Source: Bacteroidia bacterium | Lineage (GTDB): Bacteria; Bacteroidota; Bacteroidia; Bacteroidales; Azobacteroidaceae | Assembly: GCA_025996895.1 (NCBI GenBank) | Contig: BNTW01000018.1 | Location: 1-39,969 of the forward strand | Length of the DNA: 39,969 bases | Reading direction: 5' to 3' | Shown: positions 35,467-39,969 of the stretch, in pieces | Numbering within the stretch: position 1 is the stretch's first letter | Layout: each line of letters opens with the position of its first letter | Position numbers and translations under genes: made by a program | Notes under the pieces: generated by a model | The model's database searches: none | Told to the model about the DNA's origin: nothing | Seen by the model: the letters and a program-made list of their open reading frames with translations, nothing else

Positions 35467-36374
35467 ATTTTTTCCACTATTCTTAATTTGGCACTTCGCG
35501 AACGCGGATTTCGCTCGATTTCCGCTTCACTTGGAACGATTACCTTATTATTTATCGCTCGGAACGGCGATTGCACATTTCCGTAAAAATCTTTTTTCAC
35601 TTCACCTTCAAAATTACCTGTCTTGAAAAAATTCTTAACTAAGCGATCCTCCAACGAATGGTAAGTGATGACCGCCAACCGTCCGCCTTTTTTCAATAAT
35701 TGCGCGGCTTGTTCCAACATTTCTTTCAAAGCGTCTAACTCGCCATTCACTTCGATACGCAAGGCTTGAAAGGCTTGCGCCAACTGTTTTTTCTCTTTTT
35801 CTCTTCCGAAAATCGGCTTTAAAATATCCAGAAAATCGGAAGTCGTCCGGATTTTTTTCGTATTCCGCGCCTGCACAACTGCTTTGGCAATTGCCCGCGA
35901 ATTGCGCAATTCTCCATAAACATAGAAAATCGTCGCTAAATTTTCTTCCGAATGCGAATGGAGGATTTCCGCTGCGGTTTTTCCGGCACGTTTGTTCATG
36001 CGCATATCCAAATAGCCATCGAAACGGAACGAAAACCCACGCGTTTCGTCATCGAAATGATGAGAGGAAACGCCCAAATCAGCTAATAATCCGTCAATCG
36101 CCGAAACGCCGTACCAATCTAAAAATGAAGCAAGATACCGAAAATTACTACGTACAAAAGTAAATTTCCCGGTAGAGAAGGTATTTTTTTCAGCATCTTC
36201 GTCCTGGTCGAAGCCATACAATTGTCCTTTATCATTCAACTTCCCGACAATCGCCCGCGAATGTCCGCCGCCACCAAACGTAACATCAACATACGTTCCA
36301 TCGGGGCGAATATTCAATCCGTTGACACTCTCTTCCAACAGAGCGGGATTGTGATAGATCATTGTTTCGTTCAT
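35463..36374 (-). CDS. rsmH: 16S rRNA C1402 N4-methyltransferase RsmH
   Basis: 303 residues. Motifs are the AdoMet loop YVDVTFGGGGHSRAIV, LADLGVSSHHFDDETRGFSF and MRMNKRAGKTAAE. LRIEVNGELDAL and VITYHSLEDRLVKNFF follow. It overlaps mraZ and ftsL by four bases each, as in other dcw clusters. Confidence 0.97.
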   Translation of the reverse strand: MNETMIYHNPALLEESVNGLNIRPDGTYVDVTFGGGGHSRAIVGKLNDKGQLYGFDQDEDAEKNTFSTGKFTFVRSNFRYLASFLDWYGVSAIDGLLADLGVSSHHFDDETRGFSFRFDGYLDMRMNKRAGKTAAEILHSHSEENLATIFYVYGELRNSRAIAKAVVQARNTKKIRTTSDFLDILKPIFGREKEKKQLAQAFQALRIEVNGELDALKEMLEQAAQLLKKGGRLAVITYHSLEDRLVKNFFKTGNFEGEVKKDFYGNVQSPFRAINNKVIVPSEAEIERNPRSRSAKLRIVEKI

Positions 36375-36832
36375 GATTGACTTGTCTTACTTAAAAATTT
36401 ACGGGCATTCTGTTTAAACACTTCGTTGTTTGTTTTCAAAAATTCTTCAAATTTCGTTTTACTCCATATTTTAATTGTATTATCAACACCCACAAAACGA
36501 ACTTCGCTTTTGATGTCGGCGATTTGCAAATAGCGTTTTGGAATCAAAATCCGTCCGAGTGAATCCATTTCTACCAATTCGGAATCGGAAACAAATTGCA
36601 GATAAAAATCCCGTTGTTCTTCGTCGTATTCGTCCAAGCGTTCCCGGATTTTGGACAATTCGTCGTTCCAGGCAGTCATCGGATACAATACCAAACAGTC
36701 TTTGTAGATGTCTTTGCGCAAGATAAACCGTAAATCCTCAGCCGTTTGCAGGATTTTACGGAAGGCTGCCGGCACGAAAACCCGTCCTTTCACGTCTGTT
36801 TTTGCATCTATATTTCCGATAAATTGTTCCAC
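36371..36832 (-). CDS. mraZ: Transcriptional regulator MraZ
   Basis: 153 residues with two SpoVT/AbrB-like halves. Each half carries the DxKGRxxxP / DSLGRILIPKRY motif (DVKGRVFVPAAFR near residue 14, EMDSLGRILIPKRYL near residue 88). MraZ forms rings and represses its own dcw operon by binding tandem GTGG-type repeats. Such repeats are present at 36878-36897. It is the first gene of the cluster. Confidence 0.95.
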   Translation of the reverse strand: MEQFIGNIDAKTDVKGRVFVPAAFRKILQTAEDLRFILRKDIYKDCLVLYPMTAWNDELSKIRERLDEYDEEQRDFYLQFVSDSELVEMDSLGRILIPKRYLQIADIKSEVRFVGVDNTIKIWSKTKFEEFLKTNNEVFKQNARKFLSKTSQS

Positions 36833-36877
36833 TTTGCTCTTCTTTCTAACTATTTATTTCACAGCGTAAAAGTATAA

Positions 36878-36897
36878 AATTCCCCACAATTCTCCAC
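36878..36897 (-). promoter_or_regulatory. MraZ-box-like tandem repeat upstream of mraZ
   Basis: On the minus strand GTGGAGAATT and GTGGGGAATT follow each other exactly, with a 10-base period. MraZ boxes in other bacteria are short G-rich repeats about 10 bases apart in the mraZ leader, so autoregulation is likely. Confidence 0.6.
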
Positions 36898-36920
36898 TTT
36901 TATATCAAACTATTTTTTCA

Positions 36921-36928
36921 CAAAGTTA
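36921..36928 (-). promoter_or_regulatory. Candidate mraZ promoter -7 element
   Basis: TAACTTTG on the minus strand matches TAnnTTTG and would place the MraZ-box just downstream of the start site. A second weaker candidate, TACTTTTA, lies at 36874-36867. Neither has a clear -33 TTTG. Confidence 0.4.
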
Positions 36929-36991
36929 TAAACAAGTTATGAATATCCTAATTGATTGATAAACAATTAATTTATATAGTTATTATTTAGT

Positions 36992-37000
36992 GGGGGGGGG
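36992..37000. repeat. G9 homopolymer tract between mraZ and kdsC
   Basis: Nine consecutive G on the plus strand (TGGGGGGGGGAAA) in otherwise AT-rich sequence. Such tracts are prone to slippage. It lies about 160 bases upstream of mraZ and 250 upstream of kdsC. Confidence 0.7.
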
Positions 37001-37028
37001 AAATAAATAGTTGAAAAGTCGGCAACTG

Positions 37029-37159
37029 CTAAAATAAATCGGAATGTGTCCCGGTATCAAGCAAGATTAATATCAACTCATCTTCATTTTGCATAACGTT
37101 TCCAAGGTTTTTTGCGCTCTCATATTCCGCGCATTATAATTTAATGTAATTGTTGCCAT
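37029..37159 (-). pseudogene. Toxin-antitoxin scar (antitoxin start joined to RelE/YafQ-type toxin end)
   Basis: From ATG 37159 the minus strand reads [20 protein letters not shown], the usual start of small Bacteroidota antitoxins, and stops at 37073. Overlapping in another frame and ending at 37029 is NEDELILILLDTGTHSDLF, the typical C-terminus of RelE/YafQ-family toxins. The antitoxin C-terminus and nearly all of the toxin are missing, so a single deletion removed the middle of a two-gene module. Family calls are from memory of conserved endings. Confidence 0.65.
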
Positions 37160-37222
37160 GATGTTTTGTATTAAAATCACTTGCAAATTTACAAAACTTT
37201 TCGCTAAAAATAAAATTTACCG

Positions 37223-37230
37223 TACATTTG
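37223..37230 (+). promoter_or_regulatory. Promoter -7 element of the kdsC-like gene
   Basis: TACATTTG matches TAnnTTTG 17 bases before the ATG at 37248, which also rules out the longer ORF start at 37158. Confidence 0.6.
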
Positions 37231-37247
37231 CAGTTTCTATTATCATT

Positions 37248-37769
37248 ATGAGCAACATCAATTACGATTTAACGAAAATAAAAGGTTTTGTGTTTGATGT
37301 CGATGGTGTGCTGTCGCCCGATACCATTCCGTTACACCCGAGCGGTGAACCGATGAGGGTGATTAACACCAAAGACGGATATGCCATGCAATTAGCTGTC
37401 AAACAGGGGTTTAAATTGGGAATTATCACCGGAGGCGATACGCAGTCGGTGCGTAAACGTTTTGAAAGTCTGGGATTTCAGCATGTATATCTGAAAGCCA
37501 AGCATAAAATCAATGAATTTAACGATTTCATCGAGAAAACCGGACTTCGGCCGGAAGAAATTTGCTACGTCGGCGACGATATTCCCGATTATGAAATTAT
37601 GGAAATTGTCGGATTGCCCGCGTGTCCGTCCGATGCCGCGCCCGAAATCAAGGCGATTGCCAAATATATTTCGCACAAAAAAGGTGGCGACGGCGTAGGG
37701 CGCGACGTCATTGAGCAGGTATTGAAAGCGCAGGATAAATGGATGAAGTCGAACGCATTCGGTTGGTAA
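37248..37769 (+). CDS. kdsC: KDO 8-phosphate phosphatase, KdsC-like HAD protein
   Basis: 173 residues from ATG 37248 ([13 protein letters not shown]). HAD motifs are [25 protein letters not shown], the lysine in YLKAKHKI and [14 protein letters not shown]. There is no cap domain, as in KdsC tetramers. It would release KDO for lipopolysaccharide. The related N-acylneuraminate 9-phosphate phosphatases cannot be fully excluded. The longer frame from 37158 lacks support because the promoter falls inside it. Confidence 0.85.
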   Translation: MSNINYDLTKIKGFVFDVDGVLSPDTIPLHPSGEPMRVINTKDGYAMQLAVKQGFKLGIITGGDTQSVRKRFESLGFQHVYLKAKHKINEFNDFIEKTGLRPEEICYVGDDIPDYEIMEIVGLPACPSDAAPEIKAIAKYISHKKGGDGVGRDVIEQVLKAQDKWMKSNAFGW

Positions 37770-37804
37770 TATGTTGAAAAATTTAGCAAAATATACGTAA
37801 AAGA

Positions 37805-38596
37805 ATGGAAATGAATCAATTAACAATTATCAAAGTCGGCGGAAAAATCGTAGAAAATCCGGAAACTTTAAAAACGCTGCTACAAGATTTTGCTTCAATT
37901 GCCGGATACAAGCTATTGGTGCATGGCGGGGGACGGCTGGCCACGCAAATCGCCGAACAGTTGGGTATTGAAAGCCGAATGGTGGAAGGTCGACGGATTA
38001 CCGACGAACAAACGCTAAAAGTAGTAACGATGGTCTATGCCGGTCTGGTGAATAAAAACATTGTGGCACAGCTGCAGACCTTGGGTGTTGATGCAGTCGG
38101 ACTGACCGGCGCGGATATGGATTTGATTATTTCGGTGAAACGGCCGGTGAAAGGAATCGATTACGGGTTCGTCGGTGATGTAACGAATGTGAATGCGCCT
38201 GCCTTAAAAAAACTCTTGCAACAAAATTTTGTACCGGTGTTAGCACCCATAACTCACGATGGAATGGGGCTTTTATTGAATACCAACGCCGACACAATTG
38301 CCGGAGAAGTGGCTAAAGCATTGGCCTTCGATTTCAATGTTCGTCTGGTATATTGCTTTGAAAAACGCGGGGTTTTGCGCGACGAACAAGACGAAGAAAG
38401 CGTGATTCTTTCGATGAACAGGGAAGAATTTGAGCAATACAAAGAAGAAGGTATCGTGCAGGGCGGCATGATTCCCAAATTGGAAAATGCGTTTAAAGCG
38501 ATTTCGGCCGGAGTGAAAGAGGTGATTATCACTCGCGCGCCGGACATTCGCACCGGTGGCGGGACATTTATTATCGATGAAAAGGGAGGAAAATGA
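37805..38596 (+). CDS. argB: Acetylglutamate kinase ArgB
   Basis: 263 residues. Amino-acid-kinase motifs are IIKVGGKIVENPE, LLVHGGGRLATQIAEQLG, VGLTGADMDLI, the NTNADTIAGEVAKAL block and QGGMIPKLENAFKAISAG. It phosphorylates N-acetyl- (in many Bacteroidota N-succinyl-) glutamate in arginine synthesis. A second ATG two codons in (MNQLTIIKVGG) is also plausible. It overlaps the RNA methyltransferase by four bases. No other arg gene is adjacent. Confidence 0.93.
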   Translation: MEMNQLTIIKVGGKIVENPETLKTLLQDFASIAGYKLLVHGGGRLATQIAEQLGIESRMVEGRRITDEQTLKVVTMVYAGLVNKNIVAQLQTLGVDAVGLTGADMDLIISVKRPVKGIDYGFVGDVTNVNAPALKKLLQQNFVPVLAPITHDGMGLLLNTNADTIAGEVAKALAFDFNVRLVYCFEKRGVLRDEQDEESVILSMNREEFEQYKEEGIVQGGMIPKLENAFKAISAGVKEVIITRAPDIRTGGGTFIIDEKGGK

Positions 38597-39741
38597 AGAA
38601 TACATTTGAAATGATTGCCAAAACGCTCTACGGTTTGGAGGGCGTTTTAGCCAAAGAATTAATCGAATTAGGCGCAAACGATGTTCAAATCGGACGGCGT
38701 ATGGTGTCTTTTTCGGGCGACAAAGCGATGTTGTATAAGGCAAATTTCCATTGCCGTACTGCGCTTCGGATTTTGAAGCCGATCGCTTCTTTCAAAGCCA
38801 AAAATCCCGATGATATCTATGAAAATCTAAAAAAAATCAACTGGAAAAACCACTTGCCGGAAAAGAAAACATTTGCGATTGACGCGGTGGTTCATTCGAA
38901 CGTTTTTACCCATTCCAAGTTTGTGGCCTACCGCGCGAAAGACGCGATAGTGGATTGGTTTGCCGAACAGGAGTTAGCGCGTCCGCCGGTACGGGTGAAT
39001 AATCCCGACATTCAGTTTCATTTGCATATCTCACACACCGAATGTACGCTCTCGTTAGACAGTTCGGGCGAGTCGTTGCACAAAAGAGGCTACCGGATAG
39101 ACGAAGTCGATGCTCCTTTGAGCGAAGTGCTGGCTGCCGGAATGATTTTGCTGACCGGTTGGCGAGGAGAAAGCAATTTTGTCGACCCGATGTGCGGCTC
39201 GGGAACGCTGCTCATCGAGGCGTTGTTAATTGCGCTGAACATTGCGCCGGGCGTTTTCCGGAAGGAATATGCTTTTGAAAAATGGGACGATTTCGACGCC
39301 GGTTTGTTTGAACTGATTAGTTCGGACGACCTGCACGAACGTGCTTTTGCGTTCAAAGCCTACGGATCCGACAGTTCGCCGAAAGCCATTCAAGCAACGG
39401 CAAAAAACGCGAAGAATGCGGGACTCTTCAAATACCTGGATTTGAAAGTATTGCCGGTACAGCAAATCACCGAAGCTCCCGAAAAAGGCATTTTAATCAC
39501 CAATCCGCCCTACGGCGAACGTCTGAATCCGCGCGATTTGGAACAAATTTATTCTGCTCTGGGCGAACGCCTGAAACATGTCTTTACCGGATACGACGCT
39601 TGGATTATCTCGTCCAATCCGGAAGGTCTTCACAAAATTGGACTGAAACCGGCGAAAAAAATCAAACTCATGAACGGCTCGCTGGATTGCGAATACCGAC
39701 AATATCAAATTTTTGGTGGAAAACTAAAACGAAAAATATAG
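38593..39741 (+). CDS. THUMP-domain class I RNA methyltransferase (RlmL-like)
   Basis: 382 residues. An N-terminal THUMP region (residues about 1-160, with FEMIAKTLYGLEGVLAKEL) binds RNA. The catalytic domain has VDPMCGSGTLLIEALLIALN and ITNPPYGERLN, the NPPY motif of N2-guanine methyltransferases. It resembles the methylase half of 23S rRNA G2445 methyltransferase RlmL; the exact base is inferred. Translation is coupled to argB through an ATGA overlap. Confidence 0.92.
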   Translation: MKNTFEMIAKTLYGLEGVLAKELIELGANDVQIGRRMVSFSGDKAMLYKANFHCRTALRILKPIASFKAKNPDDIYENLKKINWKNHLPEKKTFAIDAVVHSNVFTHSKFVAYRAKDAIVDWFAEQELARPPVRVNNPDIQFHLHISHTECTLSLDSSGESLHKRGYRIDEVDAPLSEVLAAGMILLTGWRGESNFVDPMCGSGTLLIEALLIALNIAPGVFRKEYAFEKWDDFDAGLFELISSDDLHERAFAFKAYGSDSSPKAIQATAKNAKNAGLFKYLDLKVLPVQQITEAPEKGILITNPPYGERLNPRDLEQIYSALGERLKHVFTGYDAWIISSNPEGLHKIGLKPAKKIKLMNGSLDCEYRQYQIFGGKLKRKI

Positions 39742-39765
39742 GGGTGAAAAAAATTCTCACCCCTA
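39739..39765. terminator. Hairpin between convergent genes
   Basis: TAGGGGTGA pairs perfectly with TCACCCCTA over nine bases with a 9-base loop. The first arm includes the stop codon of the RNA methyltransferase gene. The location between convergent genes suggests a terminator, though no T-run follows. Confidence 0.6.
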
Positions 39766-39781
39766 CCTCGGGAACTTAAAG

Positions 39782-39969
39782 TTATGCGAACTCCCCGATT
39801 GGTTTTTTTCCTGTCCTTGCGTGCTTGACGCGCAATCCCCAGAACACCGTTAATACATAAAGGCCTGCAATGAGCAGCAGGCAAAGCGTTCCGTTTCCTA
39901 TCGGGATTTTGAGTGCCGTATCGGTGTTGCTGTAAGGCAGGATTGTCCAGTCGCCGGTGGCATCTAATT
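39782..39969 (-). CDS. 3' end of a membrane-protein gene (partial)
   Basis: The last 62 codons of a minus-strand gene that continues beyond the right edge. The C-terminal part has KIPIGNGTLCLLLIAGLYVL, a single membrane helix, then a short basic tail ending GKKPIGEFA. The tail is partly encoded by a palindromic repeat related to those in murC and murE. Family not recognised; small conserved Bacteroidota proteins with a similar final helix exist. Confidence 0.65.
   Translation of the reverse strand, partial: LDATGDWTILPYSNTDTALKIPIGNGTLCLLLIAGLYVLTVFWGLRVKHARTGKKPIGEFA
39817..39840. repeat. Degenerate palindromic repeat in the 3' end of the last gene
   Basis: TTGCGTG-CTTGA-CGCGCAATCCCC differs at only a few positions from the second murC hairpin (TTGCGGG-CTTGA-CCCGCAATCCCC), including the CCCC flank. 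It encodes the RVKHARTG part of the tail on the minus strand. Confidence 0.6.

Noticed and set aside
37158..37247. N-terminal extension of the kdsC-like gene
   Set aside because: A TACATTTG promoter lies inside it and the KdsC family starts at about the MSNINYD methionine.

Overview
The window reads as a chromosomal segment from a member of the Bacteroidota, most likely Bacteroidales. Supporting signs are the class I fumarase, the long MraY and PstC variants, the Bacteroidota gene order of the division/cell-wall (dcw) cluster, and promoters of the TTTG-N(18-20)-TAnnTTTG type upstream of many genes. No rRNA, tRNA, CRISPR array or intact insertion sequence was seen.

Layout. (1) 1-2073: start of an unidentified gene with a long leader, a small gene remnant and fumarate hydratase. 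(2) 2110-10100 (minus): a phosphate-starvation locus pstS-pstC-pstA-pstB-phoU, an AT-rich adenine DNA methyltransferase, then a PhoB-like regulator and PhoR-like kinase. A Pho-box-like direct repeat precedes pstS. (3) 10183-14617: a HAD phosphatase, then a plus-strand stretch with aroA and a metal ABC permease among debris: an HsdR-N/PhzF chimera, a truncated acetyltransferase-like fragment and a broken thioredoxin-like gene. (4) 14618-18719: a compact AT-rich minus-strand operon that looks like an undescribed RiPP-type peptide system. It has a 49-residue precursor-like peptide, a terminator hairpin, a PqqD-like recognition domain joined to an M50 membrane protease, an LpxL-like acyltransferase and a secreted S41 peptidase. 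A divergent XRE regulator flanks it. Two of its genes carry a single frameshift each. (5) 18850-36832 (minus): the dcw cluster mraZ-rsmH-ftsL-ftsI-murE-mraY-murD-ftsW-murG-murC-ftsQ-ftsA-ftsZ plus yqeY. It is interrupted by a TcmP/Gp37-like pair between murE and mraY and by an ORF6N gene between mraY and murD. Short repeats are embedded in frame in murC, murD, murE and murG. (6) 36833-39969: mraZ control region, a toxin-antitoxin scar, kdsC-like phosphatase, argB, an RNA methyltransferase and the 3' end of a membrane-protein gene.

The housekeeping parts are conventional. The best candidate for a new system is the 14.6-18.7 kb peptide locus. The recurring theme elsewhere is small-scale genome plasticity: cassettes slotted seamlessly into essential operons, in-frame palindromic and heptanucleotide repeats, and several deletion scars that left fused or truncated genes. 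Function calls rest on motif recognition by eye; no database search was run.
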